From positions 1 to 21,438 of IMG/VR virus record IMGVR_UViG_3300025652_000668: a DNA stretch of 21,438 nucleotides; one strand, 5' to 3'. Within the stretch, counting starts at the first letter, position 1; every line of letters begins with the position of its first letter. Positions 13,218-21,232 of this stretch are shown here, one piece after another. The DNA is from a virus. Below the pieces are notes generated by a model. That model worked only from the letters and a program-made list of their open reading frames with translations, was not told the origin of the DNA and searched no databases. A program made the position numbers and the translations under genes.

Positions 13218-14558
13218 TTATCTTACGCCTGACATGTCTCCGCCGAAGCCCGAGCTGTCGTTGTCCGAGGGAGCATTATCGCCAGAGGGAGCATTATCAT
13301 TACCAATACCTAGTGCGTCTGCTACTGAGCTTATAGCATCACTGATGGATTGGCCCAAACCTTTACTTCCACTACTACTGTTAGTGCTGTCTGTACCAGG
13401 TCTCCCTTGAGGTCGGCCTGATGATGTAGGTGCTAGGCTGCCCGTTGCAGTATAGCTTTCCGTGTCACTGTCATATGACATGTTATCTGGCGCTACACTC
13501 TCCATAGCAGCATTGAAGAAATCGTCACTTTTAAAGTTTTCACGAGACAGATCTACATTAGGGTCTGAGATAGTACTAAGGTCTAAGCCTAGCTTATCTG
13601 CTTGCTCATTTAGAGCAGACCTTTCTCTACTGTTCAAAGCCGTGATGCCTTTAACCGCTAGCGAACCTATTGGGCCAGCGAATAGTCCTGCAATCGTAGG
13701 AGCGGCTTTAGCACCTATGCTATTCGGGTCAAAGGTATTGCTAAAAGCCTCAGAAACTTGAGTAGCATCCATGTCACCAATAGAAACGGACGGTCCACTA
13801 CTCTCATTATCTCCGTAACCCTGATCAGCAAGCCCCCCGCCATCAGTCTCTTCCTTACCTACAGAGGTTTCGGTAGTTGTAGCTACTGGATTAGTAGTGT
13901 ACCCCTCAGAACGCAGTTTATCGTATAGGTCACCCTCCGCAGGTAAAGTCAAAGTCCTTGCTATACCTTCAGGAGAATACAACGTAACAGTAGTACTCGT
14001 AGGGGCGGTAGATGCGTTAAGAATAGACTGACTCAAAAAACCACCACCAAAGGCAGGCCCCATTGCAGCAGTAAATTGAGGCTTAGTAGGATCAATACCA
14101 TCGCCTGTACTTACGTCTACACCATCTGCCGCATACAAAACCTGACCGTCTTTGTTGTACCCTTCAGTATCAGCTGGGGGGACCATGCCGCCTACTGCCA
14201 TACTCATCTCTTGGAGCATCGCTAGTTCTTCTGGGGTCAGTGCGCCCTCAGCTTGGTTGTCCATAGTTTGATTTACTGGCTCACCACCAATACGTCCATC
14301 TGTCTCCATTTGAGCCAGACCACGCTTAGCTTCATTACGTAGGTCTTCAAAGAACTTAACACCATAGTAGCGTGCTACATCAGCAGGTACAACGTACTCA
14401 CCCTCACTCAACTGAGCAGGTATATCATCACGTACTTCTTCTGCCATAGAACCTGGAGGTACATCATTTCCGCTTACAGGGTCTACTGTAGTACCGTCAT
14501 CTGCTATACCGCCTTCTTGGAATAGCATCTCCATTTGTGTTGCTTCATTGGCTTCCAT
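13218..14558 (-). CDS. LSEGEYVVPADV-type structural protein
   Basis: A 446-aa protein. Residues about 10-100 are a signature seen widely in marine podoviruses and myoviruses: FQEGGIADDGTTVDPVSGND, then EEVRDDIPAQLSEGEYVVPA and DVARYYGVKFFEDLR. The middle is low complexity and Gly/Thr-rich. Residues about 285-310 have an Ala/Gly-rich hydrophobic stretch (AAPTIAGLFAGPIGSLAVKG), perhaps membrane-active. The C terminus is Ser/Gly/Asn/Asp-rich (SSGRPQGRPGTDSTNSSSGS and NDNAPSGDNAPSDNDSSG) and likely disordered. No catalytic domain is visible. Location between portal and scaffold, plus the family's recurrent presence in virion modules, suggests a head or ejection protein. AGGGACG precedes the ATG by eight bases, and the start overlaps the upstream gene by 14 bases. 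Confidence 0.75.
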   Translation of the reverse strand: MEANEATQMEMLFQEGGIADDGTTVDPVSGNDVPPGSMAEEVRDDIPAQLSEGEYVVPADVARYYGVKFFEDLRNEAKRGLAQMETDGRIGGEPVNQTMDNQAEGALTPEELAMLQEMSMAVGGMVPPADTEGYNKDGQVLYAADGVDVSTGDGIDPTKPQFTAAMGPAFGGGFLSQSILNASTAPTSTTVTLYSPEGIARTLTLPAEGDLYDKLRSEGYTTNPVATTTETSVGKEETDGGGLADQGYGDNESSGPSVSIGDMDATQVSEAFSNTFDPNSIGAKAAPTIAGLFAGPIGSLAVKGITALNSRERSALNEQADKLGLDLSTISDPNVDLSRENFKSDDFFNAAMESVAPDNMSYDSDTESYTATGSLAPTSSGRPQGRPGTDSTNSSSGSKGLGQSISDAISSVADALGIGNDNAPSGDNAPSDNDSSGFGGDMSGVR

Positions 14559-14745
14559 TGATTTCGTCCCTCATATATTTCAATCTACGTAGTGAGGCTA
14601 TCTCGCCTTGAATACGATATATGTTGTCTGTTAACTTCTCTTGCTCTAGTTGTTTGTGTGCAGCGTTTATCTTAGTGTCAAGGTACTCTAGGTACGCATC
14701 CCATAGTTGCTTATCATTAACTAGCTTCTTTAGTGTGCCACTCAT
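14545..14745 (-). CDS. Small coiled-coil protein
   Basis: A 66-aa protein (MSGTLKKLVNDKQLWDAYLE, then YLDTKINAAHKQLEQEK, then IYRIQGEIASLRRLKYMRDE). It is nearly all helix with heptad-like hydrophobics, so a short coiled coil is likely. Its start overlaps the upstream stop as ATGA and its end overlaps the next start by 14 bases. AGAGG has eight-base spacing. This tight coupling marks it as a genuine gene. Similar small helical proteins near portal genes in podoviruses have no proven role; it may be a minor head or chaperone protein. Confidence 0.75.
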   Translation of the reverse strand: MSGTLKKLVNDKQLWDAYLEYLDTKINAAHKQLEQEKLTDNIYRIQGEIASLRRLKYMRDEINGSQ

Positions 14746-16193
14746 TTAGTTCGCCTCTGTACTAAACCACCTGTGTTAAAGCGTAGTTTTTCTTTAGTGG
14801 GGTCTAGCTTTAAGTCTTTAATGTTTATAGTCTTTGCATTAAACTTTTCAGTTAGTTTTTTTCCATTACGGTAAACGTCATATTCTAGTTGTTTAGTACC
14901 CAGCTTAATTTGACTACCTAGCTCCGCTTTTAATTGCTTGACGGCTTTGTCGTATGCAACAACATATGTATTATGAAAGCCCGAACCTTTAGAAATAGCT
15001 TTATTGTATTCCGTAGAGCCTAAAGAGAAACGTCTGGCTGCTAGCTTCTTTATTGGAGGTAATACAATTTCATCAACTCCTTTAGCTTTAGCATCAGCAA
15101 TGATAGACTGTAGTAGTACTCGTACAGAATCAGTCAGGCTCGTGAGAGGTGTATCTTTTTTACTTACAGTAGATCTAGCTTTGTATACAACATCGTTTGC
15201 TTCATCTGTGATTAGACCTAATATATTATCCTTACCAGACCAATCATATACGTTAAGCTTTTTAATAGCCATTGCATCGAAGTAAATCTTTAAAGCACGA
15301 GGGTTTGCGCGTCTATCCTCTGCAATATTATCTAAGCCTGCCTTTTTAAACACTTCTACCATAGCGTCATCCGCTTCGCTGGCACTAAGCTTTTTATCTG
15401 TACGTATAGGTAAGTACCTATTAAATACGAAATCTTCAAAGTCTTCAAAGAAGTCACCAGGCATATCAAACTCTGGCTTAAATGCTATATCTTCCATAGC
15501 CGACTTAAACTCTTCTCTATACTCATCCTTTGCGGCTTGAATTATTTTAGCTGGGTTATCCGACATATTCTGTATTGCGTCAGACTGTAGTTCTTCAATA
15601 AGAAGGTAATCCGCATCTTCATCAAAACGAGGAGAGTAAACCCCAGATGCGTCTGGTGCGCCACGCTCTTGGCGAAGGCTGTACCTAGTGTGGGCTAAGT
15701 TAGAAGGCCCATAATGCGTCATCAGACCCAATTCTTTATTAGTAATATCTACACCTAGCTCTTCATAGCCAACCTGTGTATCTACTAAATCATTCTGCCT
15801 TTGTGTGTCTCTATACTTAGGAATCTTACGAAGTACACCTATTTCCAATGGCTCAATTGTAGACTCGTCAAGCGCTTGTTCTGAAGTATAACGTGCCTCA
15901 GGGTCTAACTTGAAATCACGGAAATCCAACTCACCCTTAGAAACCTTGGGCGCTCTCTTACGAACGAAGGCTTCAATGTTCTCCCCCTTAGTACCCTTTG
16001 TCTCACTAATAGGCGCATTCTCAATGGCACCCTCAAGTGGGCTGTAGAACCTAGCTACAGTAGGACTATCAGGATCAGCTACGTCAGTCATAACCTCATC
16101 AGTCTGCTTGAACATAGGATTAAACTTAGGGTTATCCGTAATGCCCAGCGCAGAGCTAAGCTCTTTAGCTATCAGTCTAGAAATACCACTCAT
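14742..16193 (-). CDS. Polyvalent-protein (LPD-type) domain protein beside the portal
   Basis: A 483-aa protein with the hallmark of large polyvalent-protein-associated domains: LMTHYGPSNLAHTRYSLRQE (about 157-176), then YLLIEELQSDAIQN (about 196-209). The pair 'LAHxR ... L(F)IEExQSD' is the core motif. Upstream, residues about 70-112 (FVRKRAPKVSKGELDFRDF, then RYTSEQALDES) match the usual 'kxGvkkxELxw..l..fL....itkeEvl' lead-in. The C-terminal part (LLQSIIADAKAKGVDEIVLP, then GSGFHNTYVVAYDKAVKQLK) matches the following helical block. Such domains occur in giant polyvalent proteins and MuF-type heads that are injected with phage or plasmid DNA. Here the protein stands alone. Its start overlaps the portal stop as TAATG, implying a head-associated, possibly ejected protein. 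Function is not shown. Confidence 0.8.
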   Translation of the reverse strand: MSGISRLIAKELSSALGITDNPKFNPMFKQTDEVMTDVADPDSPTVARFYSPLEGAIENAPISETKGTKGENIEAFVRKRAPKVSKGELDFRDFKLDPEARYTSEQALDESTIEPLEIGVLRKIPKYRDTQRQNDLVDTQVGYEELGVDITNKELGLMTHYGPSNLAHTRYSLRQERGAPDASGVYSPRFDEDADYLLIEELQSDAIQNMSDNPAKIIQAAKDEYREEFKSAMEDIAFKPEFDMPGDFFEDFEDFVFNRYLPIRTDKKLSASEADDAMVEVFKKAGLDNIAEDRRANPRALKIYFDAMAIKKLNVYDWSGKDNILGLITDEANDVVYKARSTVSKKDTPLTSLTDSVRVLLQSIIADAKAKGVDEIVLPPIKKLAARRFSLGSTEYNKAISKGSGFHNTYVVAYDKAVKQLKAELGSQIKLGTKQLEYDVYRNGKKLTEKFNAKTINIKDLKLDPTKEKLRFNTGGLVQRRTK

Positions 16194-18313
16194 TAGGCTA
16201 CATTCCCGCTAAAGCCTTGCTCACCGGGTTGAGGCGCTGTGCCTGTTCCCATCTGTGCGCCACCAGAACCAGTAGTGTCCTCTACGTTAGCCCCTGCTGG
16301 AGCTTGACCTTCTGGGCCTTGCGCTGGGCCTTCCTGTGGGGGCTGCGGGTTCTGCTCTTGGAACTTCTTGAGTAACTCAGCTTGAATGGCTGCGTCCTGC
16401 ATGGAGTTAGTAACTTTGTCTGGGTCAAGGTCCATAGACTTAGCAATCTCACGAATGACGTAATCCATCTTAGCAAAGGGTGCAAGCATTGGGTTGGACG
16501 CTACCTGTAGGAACTGCATAAGGCGCTGGGACCGAACCTCGTTAGACATCAAGCTCTCAGTACCAGACGCTTTAACTTCCAAGTCACCCTTGATTGTTTC
16601 ATCATAGTCAAACTGCATGTTGAACGAGAAGAAAGCTTTACCTAGAGGGCCAAGCAGGTAGTCATCTACGTTCTTAACTACACTACGAATAGACCCGTTA
16701 GCTGCAGACATAAGCATAGAGATGCCTGAAGCTGTACGACCTACACCGCTTACACCTGTCTGACCATGTGCAAAGCTAGGGAAGCCTGTGCTTTCATCTG
16801 CCAATACTCGTGCCTTATCAAATAGTTGCATGTTCTCTTGTGCTACGTTAGGGAACTTGGTGCCGAAGATAGCCTGACCCGGTGCGCCCCCTTGACGTCG
16901 AAAGATCTTGCCTGGGTACACTGACATGTCTTGACCCGGAACTAGGTTAGCCTCATCTACTTCCAGAATAAGGTTACCAGAAAGTGCAGCATTGTCAATA
17001 GCCATACGCATAAAGCCATTCATCAACGTCTGCGTATCATCCATGTTCTCTGCAATACCTACGCCAAAGAAGCTGTAAGGGTTATGCTCGTAAGGGGTTG
17101 CGTAGTAAGGGATATGTGCAGGCTTGAATGGGTTCAGTACCATACGCAGTACTTCACCATTACACACCCAGATATTACAGCTTAGTTCGTTTAGATCACG
17201 GAAGTCCTTAGGTATCTTAACTCCGTTCTCTTCTAGGATATCTGTGTCAACAAAACCCCAGAACTCCATGACTTCCCACCGCTCAGAACCAGCATGGACG
17301 CTATCATCTTCCATATTCATTTCCCAGTGTTTACGCACGTAGTCTGGGCTTTGAGCAATAGCGTTCTCAATAGATTCATCACGGAAGTAAGGACGGCCCT
17401 TCAATGCACGCAGTTGATTGCGCGACATCTTGTGACGCTCAACTACATACTCTGCATCATCCATTGACGTAGCCTCTGGGTCAGGGTAGAAGTTCCACAC
17501 AGATACGTGGTTACACTCAGGTACAGTTTTAACTAGGGGGGAGTACTCACCGCTGTCATCCCAGTTAGGGTACTCTTTATCTACAGCGAATGGGCCTTTC
17601 ATTACGCCCGTGCCAAGAAGTGCCATCTCAAACGCCATAGAGCGAAGGTGCTTAGAGGCCCCGCTCTCGTTAAGCTGGTCGTGAATCTTCTTTTCCATCT
17701 TCTTAGCGGCTACCATAGCAGGGTGGAAAGACACCGTAGTAGGCGTAGTACCATTACCCTCAATGATTTTATCGCTGACAGGGCCAAGCTTCGTCTTAAG
17801 CCCTGCAAGGCGCTCCTGGAGGTCGATGATAGTCTCGCCTGGGCGTAGCTTACCATCGTCACCTATCAGGGCTGTAGGGGCCGCTTTAGACTCTGTGATA
17901 GCCTTTCCGTCGTCGCCCATACTGGCGGCATTCGGGTCAACATTAATATGCACTGCCTCTGCCACACCATCAGGAAGTACAGTAGGGTCTACAGCAAGAG
18001 GGAACTTATTGTTACCGAACAATACATCGACAATTTGTCCATATGCAGCTAGCGTCTTAGTCTTGGTAACTTTAACGAAGATGCGAGACTTCTCTGTATC
18101 AGTAAACTGTACGTCTGTACCGTATAGACCACGATAGTTACGGTAAGCTCGAAGCCACCGTTCTTCATCAACTCGTCGGGCGTCTTCGGCACGGCCAAAG
18201 CGATCCTTAACAAAACTTACTACGCTGTTAACAGACTTAAATAGTGTATCGCTGCCATCTTCGGCTGCTACTACCTCATCTGTGTCGAAGTTTACGTCGT
18301 CAATGTCTGCCAT
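16193..18313 (-). CDS. Portal protein
   Basis: A 706-aa protein between TerL and the head genes, the standard portal place. The N-terminal region (SVVSFVKDRFGRAEDARRVD, then RWLRAYRNYRGLYG) and the central block (PECNHVSVWNFYPDPEATSM, VERHKMSRNQLRALKG) carry the helical and beta pattern of podovirus portals. The region IPYYATPYEHNPYSFFGVGI, AENMDDTQTLMNGFMRMAID and GRTASGISMLMSAANGSI is the conserved stem and wing. The last 70 residues are Gln/Pro/Gly-rich (EQNPQPPQEGPAQGPEG). At over 700 residues it is nearer to P22-size than T7-size portals. It should form the dodecameric DNA gate. It starts three bases after the TerL stop. Confidence 0.9.
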   Translation of the reverse strand: MADIDDVNFDTDEVVAAEDGSDTLFKSVNSVVSFVKDRFGRAEDARRVDEERWLRAYRNYRGLYGTDVQFTDTEKSRIFVKVTKTKTLAAYGQIVDVLFGNNKFPLAVDPTVLPDGVAEAVHINVDPNAASMGDDGKAITESKAAPTALIGDDGKLRPGETIIDLQERLAGLKTKLGPVSDKIIEGNGTTPTTVSFHPAMVAAKKMEKKIHDQLNESGASKHLRSMAFEMALLGTGVMKGPFAVDKEYPNWDDSGEYSPLVKTVPECNHVSVWNFYPDPEATSMDDAEYVVERHKMSRNQLRALKGRPYFRDESIENAIAQSPDYVRKHWEMNMEDDSVHAGSERWEVMEFWGFVDTDILEENGVKIPKDFRDLNELSCNIWVCNGEVLRMVLNPFKPAHIPYYATPYEHNPYSFFGVGIAENMDDTQTLMNGFMRMAIDNAALSGNLILEVDEANLVPGQDMSVYPGKIFRRQGGAPGQAIFGTKFPNVAQENMQLFDKARVLADESTGFPSFAHGQTGVSGVGRTASGISMLMSAANGSIRSVVKNVDDYLLGPLGKAFFSFNMQFDYDETIKGDLEVKASGTESLMSNEVRSQRLMQFLQVASNPMLAPFAKMDYVIREIAKSMDLDPDKVTNSMQDAAIQAELLKKFQEQNPQPPQEGPAQGPEGQAPAGANVEDTTGSGGAQMGTGTAPQPGEQGFSGNVA

Positions 18314-18316
18314 ATT

Positions 18317-19897
18317 TTAATACCCGAATGTTGAGTCTGAAGCTTGAAACCCAGAACGTTGATCTTTAGATGGATTGTAATCCCATAGAGAACTACGTGG
18401 TCTTGTCATTATACCGTAACGTAAGGCGTCATACAAGTGGTCTTCTGCGTTTGTGTCTACGTCTTCTGGGTTTCTTTTATCCAGAGGGATCGACGGTAAT
18501 TGTGCTATTGTGTTAGTACACGTAGAAAAGAATATCAATCTAGGTTCTTCTGTATGCTCATCTACCTGCAATCTGCGGTGTAGTTCGTTCTTACCCGATA
18601 TACGTGAGCCTTTTGATCTATCAGAGGGTCGCCAGCGACAACCCTTCATATTCATCTGCTCAGCTAGTGAAGGGCCAGTGTCACCTCTGTTGTGCCAAAG
18701 AGAGGAGTCAAGTACTCCGTAGCGTATAGTGCCATCCCTAGCTTCCGCATCTAGTATCATATCAGCTAGGTCTGTAGCTGTAACCTTAGAGCAGTACAAT
18801 TCTCTATAGACTACGAGTTGCTCTGAAGGTGTTACCGCTAGCCAGACAACTCCTGTGAACGAGCCGTAGCCGTAGTCACACGCCCTGAACTTAGTCCACG
18901 AGTCTGGTATATCAAAAGGTTCAACAACGTGTTTGCTCCTGTCAAACTCTGGGAAAGCTGCGCCTTCATTAACATCCCAGTTCCCCTCAAGGAGTTGCTT
19001 CCGTTGATGCTCAGGCAGGGACAGAAGCATTGCTTCGTAGTCACCGCTCTCAGCTAGGTGAGGGTTGTCAAACAAACTAGCAGGTATAAACCTACGCTTA
19101 AATAAAGGTTCACCCTCTCTACTGTGTCCCTTTGGGTAAGATAGAGTTTCACCTGTCTCAATGTCTGTAGCCCAGAAGGGTGTATTAGACGGAGAAGGAT
19201 CAATGAACATTTTCTTAACCCAAGAGTGTCCAGGACCGCCGGGGTTTGTAGTAGCTCTCATGTAGAGTCCTAACTCCTTAGAACTACTACGTAATCGTGA
19301 GCGCATATAGTTCCACCCATAGGGGGACTGCCATTGTGTAAGCTCGTCGAAGGCTACATAGTTAAACGCCTGTCCTTGATAGCGCATAACGTCTGTGTCT
19401 TTGTCGAGGTAGGACATCCAAAGACGTCCCCCTCTAGGTGTGGTCCACTGAGATTTGCGTTCTGACCACTTTATACCTGGTATCGCTTTAGGGTACAGAT
19501 CTTGACTCTTCTGTATGAGTTCCCTAAGTTCTTCTGTAGTGTGACGTACAAGTAGGCCACTAAAGTCTGGGTTGTTTAGATCCCGTAAAGGATCAGCCAG
19601 CGTGGCATAACTCTTACCTCCACCAGCAGCACCGCCGTATAGTACTTCACGCTCTGAAGAAGCTAGGTATTGTGTCTGGGGGCCGGGGTTAGGCTGAAAG
19701 ACCACGTCTCGTGCGGCTATGGGGTCAAACTCTGGTGGTTTAACTTGGGCGGGTACTGTCGTCTTCTTCGTCTGACTCGTAGGTGTAGTACCCAAGTCTT
19801 TCTTTTTCGAGGATCTCGTACTGCCTGAGCGCTTTTTCGAGCCGCTTGGCGAGGTTGCGTTTAATTGCAGCAAGCGACTTACGTTTTCTTTCGACAT
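18317..19897 (-). CDS. terL: Terminase large subunit (TerL)
   Basis: A 526-aa packaging motor. A Walker A-type loop GGAAGGGKS lies at residues about 88-96. Walker B VAFDE is in FNYVAFDELTQW. The coupling motif is TNPGG. Nuclease-domain Asp residues are in FRACDYGYGSFTG, RYGVLDSSLW and NAEDHLYDALRYG. This set gives ATPase-driven translocation and genome cutting at the portal. The first 60 residues are Ser/Lys-rich and not part of the motor. They overlap the upstream gene in another frame by 158 bases, and the ribosome-binding site before 19897 is poor, so the start is uncertain. No later Met exists before the ATPase core, only non-ATG options. The product ends three bases before the portal start. 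Confidence 0.92.
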   Translation of the reverse strand: MSKENVSRLLQLNATSPSGSKKRSGSTRSSKKKDLGTTPTSQTKKTTVPAQVKPPEFDPIAARDVVFQPNPGPQTQYLASSEREVLYGGAAGGGKSYATLADPLRDLNNPDFSGLLVRHTTEELRELIQKSQDLYPKAIPGIKWSERKSQWTTPRGGRLWMSYLDKDTDVMRYQGQAFNYVAFDELTQWQSPYGWNYMRSRLRSSSKELGLYMRATTNPGGPGHSWVKKMFIDPSPSNTPFWATDIETGETLSYPKGHSREGEPLFKRRFIPASLFDNPHLAESGDYEAMLLSLPEHQRKQLLEGNWDVNEGAAFPEFDRSKHVVEPFDIPDSWTKFRACDYGYGSFTGVVWLAVTPSEQLVVYRELYCSKVTATDLADMILDAEARDGTIRYGVLDSSLWHNRGDTGPSLAEQMNMKGCRWRPSDRSKGSRISGKNELHRRLQVDEHTEEPRLIFFSTCTNTIAQLPSIPLDKRNPEDVDTNAEDHLYDALRYGIMTRPRSSLWDYNPSKDQRSGFQASDSTFGY

Positions 19898-20192
19898 CTA
19901 TACGCTTTTTCAACCCCATGTGTGATATGTATCTACCTGACTGCGTAGAGAGCCAAGCACTAACCTCCCTATAACTATACTGCTTTAGATGCTTCTTTGC
20001 AAGCACTAAAAGCTCTAACTCTTTAGATATAGGTTTAAGCCAGTCGTCATCCTCTGGGTCTATCTCGTAACCAAAAGGAACTTGATGCGATACTCGTGGG
20101 ATTCTCTCCCATCTTTTTACTTTAAAGTCAGGCTTAGGCAACATCCAGTAGCCTATACTCTCACGCTCTTTAGCTTTAGTTATCCGTATCAT
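19740..20192 (-). CDS. HTH-type protein between TerS and TerL
   Basis: A 150-aa basic protein beginning MIRITKAKERESIGYWMLPK, then RWERIPRVSHQVPFGYEIDP. Residues about 70-100 (LKQYSYREVSAWLSTQSGRY, ISHMGLKKRID) look like a helix-turn-helix of the kind that reads DNA. The remainder is a charged coiled coil (RNLAKRLEKALRQYEILEKE) with an acidic tail (ESDEEDD). I recall proteins with this PKPDxKVKRWE ... VPFGYE ... YSYREV pattern directly before TerL in many marine podoviruses. It starts inside the end of TerS (17-base overlap) and runs 158 bases into TerL. A packaging partner, perhaps DNA-recognising, is the likely role; not established. Confidence 0.78.
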   Translation of the reverse strand: MIRITKAKERESIGYWMLPKPDFKVKRWERIPRVSHQVPFGYEIDPEDDDWLKPISKELELLVLAKKHLKQYSYREVSAWLSTQSGRYISHMGLKKRIDVERKRKSLAAIKRNLAKRLEKALRQYEILEKERLGYYTYESDEEDDSTRPS

Positions 20193-20550
20193 TTTGCTCT
20201 TTAGGAGGTAGAATAAACAAGCCGCCTGAGGCTTGCACTTCTACTCGCTCTGTCTTTACAATACCTGCACGATCCAGAACCTCTTTGGCTGCTTGCATCT
20301 TTTCTTTTACACCCAACTCTGTAGGGTCCATAAGTGCCTGACCAAAGGCTACAGCTGCACGTGGGCCAATGCGGGCCATGTACGTCTTAGTACCCTCAAA
20401 GATCTCGTCCTTAAGGGAATCAATGATAAGCCTTGTAGGCGTGTTATCGCTGTAACCAGAAAGCTTCTTAGCTTTGACTACATCACCGCCAGCCTCATCA
20501 AAGAGTACCTCCAAGAACTTTTGTTGATTCTCTGTTAATTGTCGTGCCAT
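20176..20550 (-). CDS. terS: Terminase small subunit (TerS)
   Basis: A 124-aa protein starting MARQLTENQQKFLEVLFDEA, then GGDVVKAKKLSGYSDNTPTR, which is the helix-turn-helix DNA-binding head of phage TerS proteins. A helical oligomerisation part follows (AVAFGQALMDPTELGVKEKM, QAAKEVLDRAGIVKTERV), then a hydrophilic tail (LFILPPKEQNDTDN). It recognises the packaging start and loads TerL. Position immediately ahead of the packaging series is standard. AAGGGA lies seven bases before the ATG. Confidence 0.85.
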   Translation of the reverse strand: MARQLTENQQKFLEVLFDEAGGDVVKAKKLSGYSDNTPTRLIIDSLKDEIFEGTKTYMARIGPRAAVAFGQALMDPTELGVKEKMQAAKEVLDRAGIVKTERVEVQASGGLFILPPKEQNDTDN

Positions 20551-20583
20551 GTTGTTTCCCTTAGTTACTGCTTTTTCTTAGGC

Positions 20584-21060
20584 TTACCATTTATTTTGTT
20601 TCTTCCCAAGGAAATAAAACCCCACGCCAAGCAAACCAACTCCTGATAAAAGAACCAAGATACCCACAGTCCACTCAATAATCGCCTGCTTAATCTCCGC
20701 TTTACGATACAGAGTTTTCTGACGGTCCTTGCGCACTTGGCCTTCGATGCGAAGAAGCTCTTCCCACGCCGAATGGCCGTAGCCGAACTGAATATATTGT
20801 TTAATCTCTGCACGTAAAGCCTCCGCTTGCTTCTTCTTGGCGAAGATGTCCATTGCGCTAGGCCCATTACCGCCAAACAAAACAGCATACCAAGGAGGGT
20901 TTTCAGAAGTCTTGTGCGCCCAGTCTAAATCAGACACAGCACCAGCGAACTTTGCTAGATCGTTAGATATACCGCCAATATCTTTACCAAGCTGGATGCC
21001 CCTCTTGATTGCCGATACTGCGGTCTGAGCGACAGCAAAAGCTGTAACAGGATCAATCAT
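20584..21060 (-). CDS. C-terminally anchored membrane protein (lysis-associated candidate)
   Basis: A 158-aa protein. Residues 1-50 form an Ala-rich amphipathic helix region (MIDPVTAFAVAQTAVSAIKR, GIQLGKDIGGISNDLAKFAG). The middle carries a charged coiled coil (FAKKKQAEALRAEIKQYIQF, then EELLRIEGQVRKDRQKTLYR). A single hydrophobic segment lies at about residues 127-150 (AIIEWTVGILVLLSGVGLLG), ending in a basic tail KKQNKW. Proteins with the 'MIDPxTAxAxA' opening occur next to terminase genes in marine podoviruses as I recall. The topology, with one C-terminal membrane helix and a long helical domain, could fit a holin or a spanin-like factor, but no lysis motif is visible. Its start overlaps the upstream stop as ATGA. 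Confidence 0.75.
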   Translation of the reverse strand: MIDPVTAFAVAQTAVSAIKRGIQLGKDIGGISNDLAKFAGAVSDLDWAHKTSENPPWYAVLFGGNGPSAMDIFAKKKQAEALRAEIKQYIQFGYGHSAWEELLRIEGQVRKDRQKTLYRKAEIKQAIIEWTVGILVLLSGVGLLGVGFYFLGKKQNKW

Positions 21061-21230
21061 TTGAACTTAACCTCTATAGGACAGACAGAGTCATAACTTA
21101 TTCTGTATACTCTATCGTACCATCCCCCATTCTTAGGTAAGCTGCAGTCATAGTAACAGTACTTAAATAACCTGCTACCGCCCTCAGTCCATGCGTGATT
21201 GAGTGCGGTAAAGGCTAGTATACAAAACAA
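21057..21230 (-). CDS. Small secreted Cys-containing protein
   Basis: A short reading frame between the DUF1127 gene and the membrane protein. From a TTG start it reads MFCILAFTALNHAWTEGGSR (the TTG is taken as Met), then LFKYCYYDCSLPKNGGWYDR, then VYRISYDSVCPIEVKFK. The first 12 residues resemble a short signal peptide, and the mature part has three Cys (CYYDC and CPIEV). This recalls small secreted phage proteins with a 'CYYD ... CPLxI' ending. Its stop overlaps the next gene's ATG as ATGA, a strong sign of a real gene. No ATG is available in frame and the ribosome-binding site is weak, so the start is uncertain; the frame stays open upstream to 21281 or so. Confidence 0.6.
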   Translation of the reverse strand: MFCILAFTALNHAWTEGGSRLFKYCYYDCSLPKNGGWYDRVYRISYDSVCPIEVKFK

Positions 21231-21232
21231 AG

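Noticed and set aside
17763-18137. Plus-strand frame of 124 codons
   Set aside because: Antisense to the portal N-terminal half; low-quality Ser/Ala/Pro-rich translation and no family resemblance.
20565-20888. Minus-strand frame of 107 codons overlapping the membrane protein
   Set aside because: Arg/Ser/Leu-rich shadow of the 158-aa gene, which has the coupled start and a coherent topology.
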